DNA of 64,000 nucleotides from Citrobacter sp. wls619 (GCF_005281345.1 NZ_SZXJ01000006.1:35237-99236); one strand, 5' to 3'. Shown: positions 1 through 10,718, counted from the first letter of the stretch. Notes: generated by a model from the letters alone, not told the origin. Program-made: numbers and translations.

Positions 1-345
1 TCACCGCGCAGCGTGCATCCGTGGACACGCGAAGAGTGGCAGGCCAGGCTTGAGCGCGAATACCAGGACATCGCTGCCCTGCCACAACAGGCAAAATTAA
101 AAATCAAACGCCCGGTCAAAGTACAGCCCATCGCCCGTGTCTGGTACAAAGGGCAGCAAAAACAGGTGCAATATGCCTGCCCGACGCCATTAATTGCGCT
201 AATAAATAACGAAAATGGCATGACGGTGCCGGATATCGGAGGATTACTGAACTACGATGCTGACAATGTTCAGCATCGTTTTAAACCTCAAGCGCAACCG
301 TTAAGACTGATTATCCCACGGCTGCACCTGTATGTAGCGGATTAA
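1..345 (+). CDS. tus: Tus, replication terminus site-binding protein (3' part)
   Basis: Only the last 114 codons are present; the frame is open from base 1, so the gene begins before the window. The residues match the C-terminal part of Tus (about 309 aa), which binds Ter sites as a monomer and blocks the DnaB helicase in one direction. The basic strand [20 protein letters not shown] corresponds to DNA-contacting beta strands of the family, and the end [14 protein letters not shown] is typical. The stop overlaps the stop of convergent fumC by about 3 bases, the same arrangement as in E. coli. Confidence 0.95.
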   Translation, partial: SPRSVHPWTREEWQARLEREYQDIAALPQQAKLKIKRPVKVQPIARVWYKGQQKQVQYACPTPLIALINNENGMTVPDIGGLLNYDADNVQHRFKPQAQPLRLIIPRLHLYVAD

Positions 346-1745
346 CGACCCGGTCGCATGCTACCGACCATCAGTTCCGGGCGGACCCAACTGTCGAATT
401 CGGCCTCGGTTAAATATCCCAGCGTCAGGGCTGACGCTTTTAAAGTCAGTCCTTCTTTATGCGCCTTTTTAGCAATCTCAGCCGCTTTATCGTAGCCAAT
501 ATGGGTGTTTAGCGCGGTTACCAGCATCAGTGACTCGTTGAGCAACTGATCAATGCGTTCACGATTTGGCTCGATCCCTGTCGCACAGTGCTCGTTGAAG
601 CTTTCCATACCATCAGCTAACAGGCGAACCGATTGCAGGAAGTTATGGATAACCATCGGGCGGTAGACGTTCAGTTCAAAATTCCCTGACGCCCCGCCGA
701 TATTAACGGCAACATCGTTACCCATGACCTGACAGCACAGCATAGTCAGGGCTTCACATTGTGTCGGGTTGACCTTGCCCGGCATGATGGAACTGCCCGG
801 TTCATTTTCAGGAATAGAAATTTCGCCAATGCCGCAGCGCGGACCGGATGCCAGCCAGCGTACATCATTGGCGATTTTCATCAACGATGCGGCCAGGCCT
901 TTGAGCGCACCGTGGGCATGTACCAGTGCATCACAGGTGGCTAGCGCTTCGAATTTATTCGGCGCGGTGACAAAAGGTGCAGAGGTCAACGCCGCCAGTT
1001 CATCCGCAACCCGCTCGGCATATTCCGGGTGGGTGTTCAGCCCGGTCCCTACTGCCGTACCGCCCAACGCCAGTTCAGCAACGTGCGGCAGACTATGTTC
1101 GATATGCTTCAGGTTATGTTCCAGCATTGCCACCCAGCCGGAGATTTCCTGGCCCAGCGTCAGTGGCGTCGCATCCTGTAAATGGGTTCTGCCGATTTTG
1201 ACAATGTCGGCGAAGGCATGCGATTTTTCACGTAATGTGGTGGTCAGCACCTTCAGCTGTGGGATCAGATGTTCACGCAGAGCCAACAGCGCGGCGACAT
1301 GCATTGCCGTGGGAAAAACATCATTTGAACTTTGGCTTTTATTGACGTCATCGTTCGGATGTATTTTTCGCTCCATCCCCCGCACGCCGCCCAACAATTC
1401 GCTGGCCCGGTTTGCCAGCACCTCATTCATATTCATATTGCTTTGCGTGCCGGAGCCGGTCTGCCAGATAGCCAGCGGAAACTCATCACGATGTTTGTCT
1501 GCCAGCACCTCGTCTGCAGCCTGCATGATGGCGGAGGCTTTCTCCGCAGCCAGCAACCCCAAATCCTGGTTAACCTTCGCAGCGGCCCGCTTAGTCAGCG
1601 CCAGCGCGTGGATCAGCGAGACCGGCATTTTCTCTGTTGAAATGCGAAAATGCTCCAGCGATCGTTGAGTTTGCGCGCCCCAGAGTTTATCGGCCGGAAC
1701 ATCGATCGCACCCATTGAATCATTCTCGCGGCGTACCGTTACCAT
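342..1745 (-). CDS. fumC: Class II fumarate hydratase FumC
   Basis: A 467-residue, oxygen-stable, iron-free fumarase that interconverts fumarate and malate in the TCA cycle. The superfamily signature [11 protein letters not shown] is present near residue 318 with its catalytic Ser, and [10 protein letters not shown] carries the catalytic His near 188. It lies downstream of fumA on the same strand with about 140 bases between them. A terminator follows fumA, so fumC probably has its own promoter. In E. coli fumC is induced by SoxS under superoxide stress, when the Fe-S fumarases fail; no SoxS site was assigned here. Confidence 0.98.
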   Translation of the reverse strand: MVTVRRENDSMGAIDVPADKLWGAQTQRSLEHFRISTEKMPVSLIHALALTKRAAAKVNQDLGLLAAEKASAIMQAADEVLADKHRDEFPLAIWQTGSGTQSNMNMNEVLANRASELLGGVRGMERKIHPNDDVNKSQSSNDVFPTAMHVAALLALREHLIPQLKVLTTTLREKSHAFADIVKIGRTHLQDATPLTLGQEISGWVAMLEHNLKHIEHSLPHVAELALGGTAVGTGLNTHPEYAERVADELAALTSAPFVTAPNKFEALATCDALVHAHGALKGLAASLMKIANDVRWLASGPRCGIGEISIPENEPGSSIMPGKVNPTQCEALTMLCCQVMGNDVAVNIGGASGNFELNVYRPMVIHNFLQSVRLLADGMESFNEHCATGIEPNRERIDQLLNESLMLVTALNTHIGYDKAAEIAKKAHKEGLTLKASALTLGYLTEAEFDSWVRPELMVGSMRPGR

Positions 1746-1856
1746 TACCTGCTCCTTATATTAACAATTGATTAGGTTATGTTTCGACATTGCCCACTTG
1801 CATTGGTCTTATGAGTATTAACGAGGAAAAAACTGTCGTTTGGTGGTTCGTGCGGT

Positions 1857-1882
1857 AAAAAAAACCGCCCCGTAGGGCGGCT
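1857..1882 (-). terminator. fumA intrinsic terminator
   Basis: On the minus strand, CCGCCC and GGGCGG form a GC stem around a four-base loop, followed by a run of eight T. It lies just after the fumA stop and before fumC, which supports separate transcription of the two genes. Confidence 0.9.
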
Positions 1883-1886
1883 GACG

Positions 1887-3533
1887 TTACTTAACGCAGC
1901 GTGCGCACTGCGACGTCTGAATTTGCTGGAAGAAATCGTTGCCTTTGTCATCCACCAGGATAAACGCCGGGAAATCTTCCACTTCAATTTTCCAGATGGC
2001 TTCCATCCCCAGTTCGGGATATTCCACGCACTCCAGGCTCTTGATGCTGCCCTGGGCCAGCACAGCCGCTGGCCCGCCAATGCTGCCTAAGTAGAAACCA
2101 CCATGCTTATGGCAAGCGTCAGTAACCTGCTGGCTGCGGTTTCCTTTTGCCAGCATAATCATACTCCCGCCCGCGGCCTGAAGCTGATCAACATAGGAAT
2201 CCATGCGACCGGCGGTGGTTGGGCCAAGCGAGCCAGATGCATAACCTTCCGGCGTTTTTGCCGGTCCGGCGTAATAGATTGGGTGATCTTTAACATACTG
2301 CGGCAAACTTTCGCCGTTATCCAGCCGTTCTTTCAGTTTCGCATGCGCTATGTCACGTCCAACGATGATCGTACCATTCAGCGACAAGCGGGTAGAAACC
2401 GGATATTGCGACAACTGCGCCAGAATATCTTTCATCGGGCGGTTCAGGTCGACACGCACCGCTTCGCCTTCGCCTGCCTGACGCAGTTCTTCCGGGATAT
2501 ATTTGCCAGGATTGTGTTCGAGCTTCTCAATCCAGATCCCTTCACGGTTGATCTTAGCTTTGATGTTTCTATCCGCTGAGCAAGAAACGCCCATGCCAAC
2601 CGGGCACGACGCGCCGTGACGCGGTAAGCGGATCACACGGATATCGTGTGCGAAATATTTCCCGCCAAACTGGGCGCCTAAACCAAGGTTCTGCGCTTCA
2701 ATCAGCAGCTCTTTTTCCAGTTCAACATCACGGAATGCCTGGCCGTGCTCGTTACCTTCGGTCGGCAGCTCATCGTAGTATTTCGCCGAAGCCAGTTTCA
2801 CCGTTTTCAGCGTGGCTTCTGCGGACGTTCCGCCAATCACAAACGCGATGTGGTACGGCGGGCATGCGGCTGTTCCCAGTGTACGCATCTTCTCCACCAG
2901 GTAATTTTTTAATTTGCCTGGTGTGAGCAGCGCTTTGGTTTCCTGGTACAGATAGGTTTTGTTCGCCGAACCGCCGCCTTTGGCAATACACAGGAATTTG
3001 TATTCATCGCCGTCGACGGTATACAAATCAATCTGGGCTGGCAGATTGGTACCGGTGTTCACCTCTTTGTACATATCCAGCGCGGCGTTTTGTGAATAGC
3101 GCAGGTTATCTTCGATGTAGGTGTTATAAACCCCACGTGCCAGCGCCGCTTCGTCACCGCCGCCGGTCCAGACATGCTGTCCTTTTTTACCCACGATAAT
3201 CGCCGTGCCGGTGTCCTGACATGTTGGCAGAATGCCTTTTGCCGCGATATCAGAGTTACGCAGGAATTGCAGGGCGACATATTTATCGTTTTCGCTGGCA
3301 TCCGGATCACGCAGGATGTCTGCAACCTGCTGCTGATGTGCAGGACGCAGCATAAACGATGCGTCATGGAACGCCTGGCGAGCCAGCAAAGTTAAGGCCT
3401 CAGGCGCGACTTTGACAATCTCCTGCCCTTCAAATTCGGCAACGGAAACATAGTCGCGGGTCAGCAGATAGTATTCGGTATCATCCTTTTTGAGGGGAAA
3501 AGGATGCTGATAATGAAAGGGTTTGTTTGACAT
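1887..3533 (-). CDS. fumA: Class I fumarate hydratase FumA (4Fe-4S)
   Basis: A 548-residue dimeric class I fumarase, the aerobic TCA-cycle enzyme with a labile [4Fe-4S] cluster. Cys105 in [11 protein letters not shown], the Cys of [11 protein letters not shown] and the Cys of GASCPVGMG are the expected three cluster ligands. The start [10 protein letters not shown] agrees with the family. The close paralog FumB cannot be excluded by residues alone, but the position between fumC and manA fits FumA. It is divergent from manA, with a 263-base gap holding both promoters. Confidence 0.96.
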   Translation of the reverse strand: MSNKPFHYQHPFPLKKDDTEYYLLTRDYVSVAEFEGQEIVKVAPEALTLLARQAFHDASFMLRPAHQQQVADILRDPDASENDKYVALQFLRNSDIAAKGILPTCQDTGTAIIVGKKGQHVWTGGGDEAALARGVYNTYIEDNLRYSQNAALDMYKEVNTGTNLPAQIDLYTVDGDEYKFLCIAKGGGSANKTYLYQETKALLTPGKLKNYLVEKMRTLGTAACPPYHIAFVIGGTSAEATLKTVKLASAKYYDELPTEGNEHGQAFRDVELEKELLIEAQNLGLGAQFGGKYFAHDIRVIRLPRHGASCPVGMGVSCSADRNIKAKINREGIWIEKLEHNPGKYIPEELRQAGEGEAVRVDLNRPMKDILAQLSQYPVSTRLSLNGTIIVGRDIAHAKLKERLDNGESLPQYVKDHPIYYAGPAKTPEGYASGSLGPTTAGRMDSYVDQLQAAGGSMIMLAKGNRSQQVTDACHKHGGFYLGSIGGPAAVLAQGSIKSLECVEYPELGMEAIWKIEVEDFPAFILVDDKGNDFFQQIQTSQCARCVK

Positions 3534-3796
3534 TGTGCTCTCACTTACTGCTCGGTCTGGTTATTTTCTGGGCAGATGTTCCATTGCCCTGCTTCCCTGC
3601 CGCAGCTCGGGTTGTAGAAGGTATGGCTTTCTGCAACCGGAATTACTCAGGGTATTAAAAGCGAGTCACCATATCCTACACAATTTTTTAACAAAAACTG
3701 AGACTAGTACGACTTTTTGCACGTGCAGGTTACTTCGTCCGGGGTTTCTTGGTTTAATAGCCAGAGATTTTTCAACATTGAAACAGGGCATTGATA

Positions 3797-4972
3797 ATGC
3801 AAAAACTGATCAACTCAGTGCAACACTACGCCTGGGGAAGTAAAACTGCGTTAACGGAACTTTATGGCATTGCCAACCCAACCCAGCAGCCAATGGCCGA
3901 GCTGTGGATGGGTGCTCATCCGAAAAGCAGCTCTCAGGTTCAAGGGGCCGATGGCCAACCCGTTGCTCTGCGCGATGTTATCGAGCACGATAAATCCGCA
4001 CTGTTAGGCGATGCCGTAGCAAAACGCTTTGGCGAACTGCCCTTCCTGTTTAAAGTGCTCTGCGCCGCTCAACCGCTTTCTATTCAGGTCCATCCGAACA
4101 AACACAACTCTGAGATAGGATTCGCCAAAGAAAACGCAGCCGGGATCCCAATGGATGCCGCGGAGCGTAACTACAAAGATCCGAACCACAAGCCAGAGCT
4201 GGTATTTGCCCTGACGCCATTCCTGGCGATGAATGCGTTTCGCGAGTTCTCTGACATCGTTGCGTTGTTACAACCGGTTGCTGGCGCGCATCCTGCCATT
4301 GCTCACTTTTTGCAGGAACCCGGTGCCGAGCGCCTGAGCTACCTTTTCGCCAGCCTGTTAAATATGCAGGACCAGGAAAAATCGCATGCACTGGCAATAC
4401 TGAAATCAGCCCTTAACAGCCAGCAAGGCGAACCGTGGCAGACTATTCGCCTTATCGCTGATGTCTACCCGAACGACAGTGGTCTTTTCTCCCCACTGCT
4501 GCTGAATGTGGTGAAGCTAAATCCTGGCGAAGCGATGTTCCTGTTCGCCGAAACACCGCACGCCTATCTGCAAGGTGTGGCACTTGAGGTCATGGCTAAC
4601 TCAGATAACGTGCTGCGTGCTGGGCTGACACCGAAATATATTGATATTCCGGAGCTGGTGGCCAACGTTAAATTTGTCGCAAAACCGGCGAACCAACTGT
4701 TGACCACTCCGGTCAAAACCGGTGGTGAACTCGACTTCCCGATCCCGGTTGATGATTTCGCCTTCTCCCTGCATGAACTGTCTGCCGGGGAAGCCGTAAT
4801 TAGCCAGCACAGCGCGGCGATTTTGTTCTGCATAGAAGGTGAAGCGCTACTGAGCAAAGGCGATCAGCGTCTGGTACTAAAACCGGGTGAATCCGCATTT
4901 ATTAGTGCGAATGAATCGCCAATAAGTGTCAGCGGCGTCGGCCGTTTAGCGCGTGTTTACAACAAGCTCTAG
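3797..4972 (+). CDS. manA: Mannose-6-phosphate isomerase
   Basis: A 391-residue type I phosphomannose isomerase, Zn-dependent, interconverting mannose-6-P and fructose-6-P for mannose use and GDP-mannose supply. QVHPNK near residue 99 carries a metal-binding His, and the family motif with Arg-Ala-Gly-Leu-Thr-Pro-Lys follows later. The ATG at 3797 gives the family N-terminus MQKLINSVQ; an upstream in-frame TTG at 3791 adds only two residues and is not favoured. It is monocistronic: a strong terminator follows at 5037. Confidence 0.97.
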   Translation: MQKLINSVQHYAWGSKTALTELYGIANPTQQPMAELWMGAHPKSSSQVQGADGQPVALRDVIEHDKSALLGDAVAKRFGELPFLFKVLCAAQPLSIQVHPNKHNSEIGFAKENAAGIPMDAAERNYKDPNHKPELVFALTPFLAMNAFREFSDIVALLQPVAGAHPAIAHFLQEPGAERLSYLFASLLNMQDQEKSHALAILKSALNSQQGEPWQTIRLIADVYPNDSGLFSPLLLNVVKLNPGEAMFLFAETPHAYLQGVALEVMANSDNVLRAGLTPKYIDIPELVANVKFVAKPANQLLTTPVKTGGELDFPIPVDDFAFSLHELSAGEAVISQHSAAILFCIEGEALLSKGDQRLVLKPGESAFISANESPISVSGVGRLARVYNKL

Positions 4973-5036
4973 CAAGATACTGATATTTTTAACAACTCTT
5001 GCTAAGCTAGTAGAGAGTTAAAAACATGTCACTCCT

Positions 5037-5067
5037 CCAGGCGTCTTTAAACGCCTGGTTTTATTTT
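5037..5067 (+). terminator. manA intrinsic terminator
   Basis: CCAGGCGT and ACGCCTGG form a perfect 8-bp stem around CTTTAA, followed by TTTTATTTTAT. It ends only about 13 bases before the chosen ydgA start, so it also marks the ydgA upstream limit. Confidence 0.88.
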
Positions 5068-5079
5068 ATGGATATCGAA

Positions 5080-6588
5080 ATGAAAAAATCGCTGGTAGCT
5101 GCGGGTGTGGTGGTTGCGCTGGGTATCGTCTGGACGGGCGGCGCCTGGTACACCGGAAAGAAACTGGAAACGCATCTCGCCGAGATGGTGACGCAGGCAA
5201 ACGATCAGTTAAAACGCTACTCACCTGAGGCGGGCATTGAACTGAGTTATCAAAACTACCAGCGCGGCGTGTTCAATAGCCAACTGCAGTTGGTGGTAAA
5301 ACCTATCGCCGGACAGGCTGGTTCCTGGCTGAAACCGGGGCAAAGCATCGTCCTCAATGAAACCGTGGATCACGGTCCCTTCCCGCTGGCTCAGTTGAAA
5401 TCACTGAATCTGGTTCCGGCTATGGCCTCCGTGAAAACGACGCTGGTCAATAACGACGTTACCAAACCGTTGTTTGATATTGCCAAAGGTGAGACGCCAT
5501 TCATCATTAACTCCCGTATTAGCTACAGTGGCGACACCCGTTCCGATCTCTCCCTCAAACCGTTGAACTACGAGAAAGGCGACGAAAAAGTGGCCTTTAG
5601 CGGCGGGGAATTCCAGTTCACCGCAGATAAAGACGGTAACGCGGTTTCCCTGACGGGCGCTGCGCAAAGCGGTCAGGTTAATGCAGTCAACGAATACGAC
5701 CAGAAGGTGCAAGTTACCTTTAATAACCTGACAACCGAAGGGTCCAGCAGCATCGCCAGTTTTGGTGAACGCATCGGCGACCAAAAGCTGGCACTCGATA
5801 AGCTGTCGATATCGGTCGAAGGCAAAGAGCTGGCCGTGCTGGAAGGCATGGGAATTGATGGTAAATCCGATCTGATTAACGATGGAAAAACCGTGAACAG
5901 TCAGCTGGATTACACCCTGAACAGCCTTAAATTACAGGGGCAGGATTTGGGTAGCGGCAAGCTGACGCTGAAAGTGGGTCAGATTGACGGTGAAGCCCTG
6001 CATCAGTTCAGCCAGCAGTACAGTGCCCAAACCAAGGCCCTGATGTCGCAGATTGATGTCGTCCAAAACCCAGAGCTGTATCAGCAGAAAGTGACGGAAG
6101 CGTTCTTCAATGCGCTGCCCATTCTGATGAAGGGTGAACCCGTAATCACCATTGCGCCGTTAAGCTGGAAAAATGCGAAAGGTGAAACGACGTTTAACCT
6201 GTCGCTGCTGCTCAAAGATCCAACCGCGACCAAAGAAGAGCCACAAACGCTGGCTCAGGAAGTGGATCGTTCCGTCAAATCACTGGACGCGAAGCTGACT
6301 ATTCCTGTGGATATGGCGACTGAGTTCATGACACAGATAGCCAAAATTGAAGGCTATCAGCAGGAGCAAGCCGCGGGGCTGGCGAAACAGCAGGTTAATG
6401 GTCTGGCTGCGATGGGTCAGATGTTCCGCATTACCACGATGCAGGACAACACCATCGGCTCCAGCCTGCAGTACACCAATGGTCAGGTAACGCTCAACGG
6501 GCAGAAGATGCCGCTGGATGAGTTTGTTGGTATGTTCGGTATGCCGACCCTTGGCGAACCGGATGCTCCGGCTGTTCCCCAGCAGTAA
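5080..6588 (+). CDS. ydgA: DUF945 family protein YdgA
   Basis: A 502-residue protein with an N-terminal hydrophobic anchor (KKSLVAAGVVVALGIVWTGG) and a long periplasmic beta-rich region. It matches E. coli YdgA over its length; the biochemical role is unknown. The frame is open upstream to 5026, but that stretch is the manA terminator hairpin, so the ATG at 5080 is chosen (MKKSLVAAG aligns with the E. coli start); ATG 5068 is the alternative. The end is rich in Pro and closes with a Gln-Gln, as in the homolog. Confidence 0.9.
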   Translation: MKKSLVAAGVVVALGIVWTGGAWYTGKKLETHLAEMVTQANDQLKRYSPEAGIELSYQNYQRGVFNSQLQLVVKPIAGQAGSWLKPGQSIVLNETVDHGPFPLAQLKSLNLVPAMASVKTTLVNNDVTKPLFDIAKGETPFIINSRISYSGDTRSDLSLKPLNYEKGDEKVAFSGGEFQFTADKDGNAVSLTGAAQSGQVNAVNEYDQKVQVTFNNLTTEGSSSIASFGERIGDQKLALDKLSISVEGKELAVLEGMGIDGKSDLINDGKTVNSQLDYTLNSLKLQGQDLGSGKLTLKVGQIDGEALHQFSQQYSAQTKALMSQIDVVQNPELYQQKVTEAFFNALPILMKGEPVITIAPLSWKNAKGETTFNLSLLLKDPTATKEEPQTLAQEVDRSVKSLDAKLTIPVDMATEFMTQIAKIEGYQQEQAAGLAKQQVNGLAAMGQMFRITTMQDNTIGSSLQYTNGQVTLNGQKMPLDEFVGMFGMPTLGEPDAPAVPQQ

Positions 6589-6603
6589 TTGTTCTCTGAA
6601 CCC

Positions 6604-6631
6604 AGCCCGATAATACCGCTTATCGGGCTTT
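6604..6631. terminator. Terminator between convergent ydgA and malI
   Basis: AGCCCGATAA and TTATCGGGCT form a perfect 10-bp stem around TACCGC, with a short T tract on the plus side. It sits between two convergent genes. Confidence 0.75.
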
Positions 6632-6644
6632 GACCTTCGACAAG

Positions 6645-7673
6645 CTATTTCTGCGTGACCAGTCGGGCGGAAAGCGTCAGATTGCGGGAATGGCTGTCAT
6701 CATGACCAATGCGCTGCAGTATACGTTCAGCCAGGGTGTAACCCATTTCGCGTGCCGGGGTACTGGCCCAGATAATGGGAATGTCATCCAGCGCGTTTTC
6801 CGCCACATCCGCAAATCCCGCCAGTGAAACTTGCTGTTCAAAATAGCGATCGACGCCAATTTCGCCGCTCTGACGCCCCGCTCTCATCAGTCCAAACCAG
6901 GCGCCAACAGCGATGGTCTCGTTGTAACACACAACGGCGCTGATCGTCGGGTTGCGGCGTAACAGTGCAGTAACGGCTTCGGCAGCCTGCTTCTGACTGG
7001 ATGAACACTCCAGAACCCAATCACTATGAAACGGTAAACCATATTTTAGCAGCGTCGCACAATAGCCGCCGACACGCTCCGCGCGGGTTAAAGAAGAACT
7101 CTGTCCTCCCAGCCACGCGATTCGCTGGTGACCGTGCCGAATGAGATGCTCAACCAACAATTGCGCTGCCTGCATGTTGTCGGGGCGGACCGTGTCGACG
7201 TCATCCAGGTAACTGGCTCGTGAGGCAAATACGACCGGGATCCCTTTTTCTTCAGCCAACTGCCGCAGTGCATCACTGCTGTCAGCGGCACCCGCAATGA
7301 CTACACCATCCACGCCCTGATTGAGGAGCATCGCGAAACGCTGCGCCAATTGCTCACCATCTTTACCGCCGTGTAAAAGAAAGACCATCCGACCCTGTGC
7401 TTCTAATGCTTCCGTCAGGCCTGCCGTCAGTTCAGCATAAAATGGCGCAGACAGATCGCGTACAATCAGCCCGACCACACCACTCTGACCGCCACGCAGC
7501 ACCGATGCCTGACGATTACGTACGAACCCCAACTGCTCAATGGCAGCGTTTACCCGCTCCCCGGTTGCGGATGAGATACGCCCTTTTCCACTAAGCACCA
7601 ATGAGACTGTACTGACCGAAACTCCCGCAGCCAGCGCAACATCATGGATGGTTATTTTTTTGGCTATAGCCAT
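6645..7673 (-). CDS. malI: Maltose regulon repressor MalI (LacI family)
   Basis: A 342-residue LacI/GalR regulator. The N-terminal helix-turn-helix (KKITIHDVALAAGVSVSTVS) is followed by a periplasmic-binding-protein-like effector domain. In E. coli MalI represses malX-malY and its own gene. The frame extends upstream to 7721, but those codons overlap the palindromic operator at 7704; the ATG at 7673 (MAIAKKITIHD) matches the family start. It is divergent from malX, with two operator copies between them. Confidence 0.96.
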   Translation of the reverse strand: MAIAKKITIHDVALAAGVSVSTVSLVLSGKGRISSATGERVNAAIEQLGFVRNRQASVLRGGQSGVVGLIVRDLSAPFYAELTAGLTEALEAQGRMVFLLHGGKDGEQLAQRFAMLLNQGVDGVVIAGAADSSDALRQLAEEKGIPVVFASRASYLDDVDTVRPDNMQAAQLLVEHLIRHGHQRIAWLGGQSSSLTRAERVGGYCATLLKYGLPFHSDWVLECSSSQKQAAEAVTALLRRNPTISAVVCYNETIAVGAWFGLMRAGRQSGEIGVDRYFEQQVSLAGFADVAENALDDIPIIWASTPAREMGYTLAERILQRIGHDDSHSRNLTLSARLVTQK

Positions 7674-7703
7674 AAAAACAGAAAACTCCCTGATAACGTG
7701 ACG

Positions 7704-7719
7704 GATAAAACGTTTTATC
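7704..7719. promoter_or_regulatory. MalI operator, malI-proximal
   Basis: GATAAAACGTTTTATC is a perfect 16-bp palindrome, identical to the known MalI operator as recalled. It lies 31 bases upstream of the malI start and fits autorepression. Confidence 0.9.
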
Positions 7720-7782
7720 AATCGGTTATAGTTATACGCTCTATTATCATTCGATAATGTGATTTATACCGCACTAAAATTA

Positions 7783-7798
7783 GGTAAAACGTTTTATC
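7783..7798. promoter_or_regulatory. MalI operator, malX-proximal
   Basis: GGTAAAACGTTTTATC repeats the operator with one change in the first half-site. It lies 45 bases before malX. The segment TGTGATTTATACCGCA at about 7759 may be a weak CRP half-site, but this is uncertain. Confidence 0.87.
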
Positions 7799-7842
7799 TT
7801 CTCGCCATCATTTGTCACCAAGCTTTCACGAGGAGTCGTTAG

Positions 7843-9435
7843 ATGACGACGAGAACCACACCCAAAATAACGTTATGGGAATTTTTCCAGCAGTTGGGCA
7901 AAACCTTCATGTTGCCCGTGGCTCTGCTCTCCTTCTGCGGGATCATGTTGGGGATCGGCAGTTCGTTAAGCAGCCATGATGTCTTAACGCTGATCCCCGC
8001 ATTGGGTAACCCGGTGCTTCAGGCTCTTTTTACCTGGATGAGTAAAGTCGGCTCTTTCGCCTTTAGTTTCTTACCCGTGATGTTCTGTATTGCTATTCCT
8101 CTCGGTCTGGCGCGCGAGAACAAAGGTGTGGCGGCATTTGCTGGGTTTGTTGGCTATGCGGTCATGAACCTTGCCGTTAACTTCTGGTTGACGGCGAAAG
8201 GGATTTTACCCACCACAGATGCGGCAATCCTGAAGGCCAATAATATCCAAAACATCCTGGGTATCCAGTCGATCGACACCGGGATCCTCGGGGCCGTCAT
8301 CGCCGGGATCATTGTCTGGATGCTGCATGAGCGCTTCCACAATATCCGTCTGCCGGACGCATTGGCTTTCTTCGGCGGCACCCGTTTTGTCCCCATCATC
8401 TCTTCACTGGTCATGGGGCTGGTTGGGTTAGTTATCCCTCTGATCTGGCCTGTATTTGCGATGGGTATTACCGGGCTTGGTAATATCATCAACAGCGCAG
8501 GTGAATTTGGTCCGATGCTGTTTGGTACCGGCGAGCGTCTTCTGCTGCCTTTTGGCCTGCACCATATTCTGGTGGCCCTCATTCGCTTTACTGAAGCGGG
8601 CGGTACCCAGGAAGTGTGTGGTCATAGCGTCAGTGGCGCACTCACTATTTTCCAGGCGCAGCTGAGTTGCCCAACCACGCAAGGCTTCTCTGAAAGCGCA
8701 ACCCGCTTCCTGTCTCAGGGCAAAATGCCGGCATTCCTCGGCGGTTTACCGGGTGCAGCATTAGCGATGTATCACTGTGCTCGTCCTGAGAATCGACATA
8801 AAATTAAAGGGTTATTAATTTCTGGTCTGATTGCCTGCGTCATTGGCGGTACCACCGAACCACTGGAATTCTTGTTCTTGTTTGTTGCCCCGGTTCTGTA
8901 CGTGATCCACGCCTTATTGACCGGTCTCGGCTTTACCGTGATGGCGGTGCTCGGTGTGACTATCGGCAACACAGACGGTAACCTGATTGACTTCGTGGTG
9001 TTCGGGATCCTGCACGGGTTGTCCACCAAGTGGTACCTGGTCCCTGTTGTCGCGGCCATCTGGTTTGCGGTGTACTACGTTATCTTCCGCTTCGCGATCA
9101 CCCGCTTTAACCTGAAGACACCGGGCCGTGATGTCGACGTTGCCAGCAATATAGAGAAAGTGATGGCAGGCACCCCCGGTAAATCTGGCTACAATGTCCC
9201 GGCAATTCTGGCGGCACTGGGTGGCGCAGAGAATATCGTTAGTCTGGACAACTGCATTACGCGTTTGCGTTTGTCGGTCAAAGATATGTCACGCGTCAAT
9301 GTCCAGGCACTGAAAGACAACCGGGCCATTGGCGTGGTACAGCTCAATCAGCATAACCTTCAGGTCGTTATTGGCCCGCAGGTCCAGTCAGTGAAAGACG
9401 AAATCGCGGTTCTGATGAATACAGTACAGGCGTGA
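7843..9435 (+). CDS. malX: PTS maltose/glucose EIICB component MalX
   Basis: A 530-residue phosphotransferase permease: an N-terminal EIIC membrane domain of about ten helices and a C-terminal EIIB domain. The EIIB phosphorylation Cys is residue 471 in NCITRLRLSVKD. E. coli MalX takes up glucose and maltose, but its physiological substrate is unsettled. A good ribosome site (AGGAG) precedes the ATG. malY follows after 10 bases, so the two form an operon under MalI control. Confidence 0.96.
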   Translation: MTTRTTPKITLWEFFQQLGKTFMLPVALLSFCGIMLGIGSSLSSHDVLTLIPALGNPVLQALFTWMSKVGSFAFSFLPVMFCIAIPLGLARENKGVAAFAGFVGYAVMNLAVNFWLTAKGILPTTDAAILKANNIQNILGIQSIDTGILGAVIAGIIVWMLHERFHNIRLPDALAFFGGTRFVPIISSLVMGLVGLVIPLIWPVFAMGITGLGNIINSAGEFGPMLFGTGERLLLPFGLHHILVALIRFTEAGGTQEVCGHSVSGALTIFQAQLSCPTTQGFSESATRFLSQGKMPAFLGGLPGAALAMYHCARPENRHKIKGLLISGLIACVIGGTTEPLEFLFLFVAPVLYVIHALLTGLGFTVMAVLGVTIGNTDGNLIDFVVFGILHGLSTKWYLVPVVAAIWFAVYYVIFRFAITRFNLKTPGRDVDVASNIEKVMAGTPGKSGYNVPAILAALGGAENIVSLDNCITRLRLSVKDMSRVNVQALKDNRAIGVVQLNQHNLQVVIGPQVQSVKDEIAVLMNTVQA

Positions 9436-9445
9436 GGACAACGAC

Positions 9446-10618
9446 ATGTTTGATTTTTCAAAGGTTGTGAACAGGCAAGGAACATGGTGCACTCAGTGGG
9501 ATTATGTCGCTGACCGTTTTGGCACTGCCGATCTGCTGCCGTTCACCATCTCTGATATGGATTTTGCTACGGCCCCTTGCATTCTGGAGGCGCTGACCCA
9601 GCGCCTGTCACACGGTGTGTTAGGATACAGCCGCTGGAAAAATGACGAATTTCTGGCGGCCATTAGCTACTGGTTTCAAACTCGTCACCATACCCGGATC
9701 GACACTCAATCGCTGGTATATGGCCCCTCAGTTATCTATATGGTCTCTGAACTCATCCGCCAGTGGTCGTCTGTTGGCGACGCGGTCGTTGTCCATACAC
9801 CAGCTTACGATGCATTCTACAAGGCCATCGAAGGCAACCAGCGCACAGTGCTCCCCGTCGGTCTGGAAAAGCGGAGCAACGGTTGGTATTGCGACATGGC
9901 AAAGCTGGAGGCAGCTCTCTCACGACCCGAGAGTAAAATTCTTCTGCTGTGCAGCCCGCAAAATCCAACGGGCAAAGTGTGGACGCACGAGGAACTGGAA
10001 ACCATGGCTGACTTATGCCAGCGATATGGTGTCAACGTCATTTCCGATGAAATCCATATGGATATGGTGTGGGGAGACCAACCGCATATCCCATGGATCA
10101 ATGTCGCACGCGGTGACTGGGCGCTACTCACCTCCGGCTCCAAGAGTTTCAATATCCCGGCATTAACCGGCGCGTATGGGATCATCGAAGACGCTAATAG
10201 CCGCAACAATTATCTCAGTGTGCTAAAGGGACGCGACGGACTGTCTTCTCCTGCGGTGCTGGCACTCACCGCACATATTGCCGCCTATCAGCAAGGTGAG
10301 CGCTGGTTGGATGCCTTACGAGATTATCTTGCCGGCAACCTGCATTACGTTGCTGATGAACTTAATACCGCATTCCCTGAACTTAACTGGCAGATCCCAC
10401 AATCCACCTATCTGGCCTGGATAGACTTACGTCCGCTCAAGGTTGATGACCAGGCGTTACAAAATGCGCTTATCCACCAGCAAAAAGTGGCGATCATGCC
10501 GGGATCGACTTACGGAGAGGAAGGGTGCGGTTTTGTACGTCTAAATACCGGATGCCCCCGTTCAAAACTTGAGAAAGGCGTTCAGGGATTAATTAACGCC
10601 CTGCGCTCTCTGCGCTAA
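9446..10618 (+). CDS. malY: MalY, PLP-dependent beta C-S lyase and MalT antagonist
   Basis: A 390-residue fold-type I aminotransferase-like enzyme with cystathionine beta-lyase activity in E. coli. It also binds MalT and inhibits it. Lys233 in TSGSKSFNIPAL is the PLP Schiff-base lysine, and PQNPTGKVW and SDEIHMDM are the other cofactor motifs. It is co-transcribed with malX (10-base gap), and a terminator-like hairpin follows. Confidence 0.96.
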   Translation: MFDFSKVVNRQGTWCTQWDYVADRFGTADLLPFTISDMDFATAPCILEALTQRLSHGVLGYSRWKNDEFLAAISYWFQTRHHTRIDTQSLVYGPSVIYMVSELIRQWSSVGDAVVVHTPAYDAFYKAIEGNQRTVLPVGLEKRSNGWYCDMAKLEAALSRPESKILLLCSPQNPTGKVWTHEELETMADLCQRYGVNVISDEIHMDMVWGDQPHIPWINVARGDWALLTSGSKSFNIPALTGAYGIIEDANSRNNYLSVLKGRDGLSSPAVLALTAHIAAYQQGERWLDALRDYLAGNLHYVADELNTAFPELNWQIPQSTYLAWIDLRPLKVDDQALQNALIHQQKVAIMPGSTYGEEGCGFVRLNTGCPRSKLEKGVQGLINALRSLR

Positions 10619-10623
10619 CTAAA

Positions 10624-10653
10624 GTTGCGCAATGAAATTAATCATTGCGCAAC
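10624..10653 (+). terminator. malXY terminator hairpin
   Basis: GTTGCGCAATGA and TCATTGCGCAAC form a perfect 12-bp stem with a six-base loop; CTTTTTAT follows after a few bases. The hairpin covers the alternative upstream ATG of the add frame, which argues against that start. Confidence 0.8.
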
Positions 10654-10718
10654 ATAGCTTTTTATCCCGATTTATTCTTATAATACTGCGCACTTTACCT
10701 AAAAACATGAGTGCGACC

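Noticed and set aside
769..1668. Long open frame opposite fumC (299 codons)
   Set aside because: It is a shadow of fumC: no homology, no ribosome site, and the fumC frame is certain.
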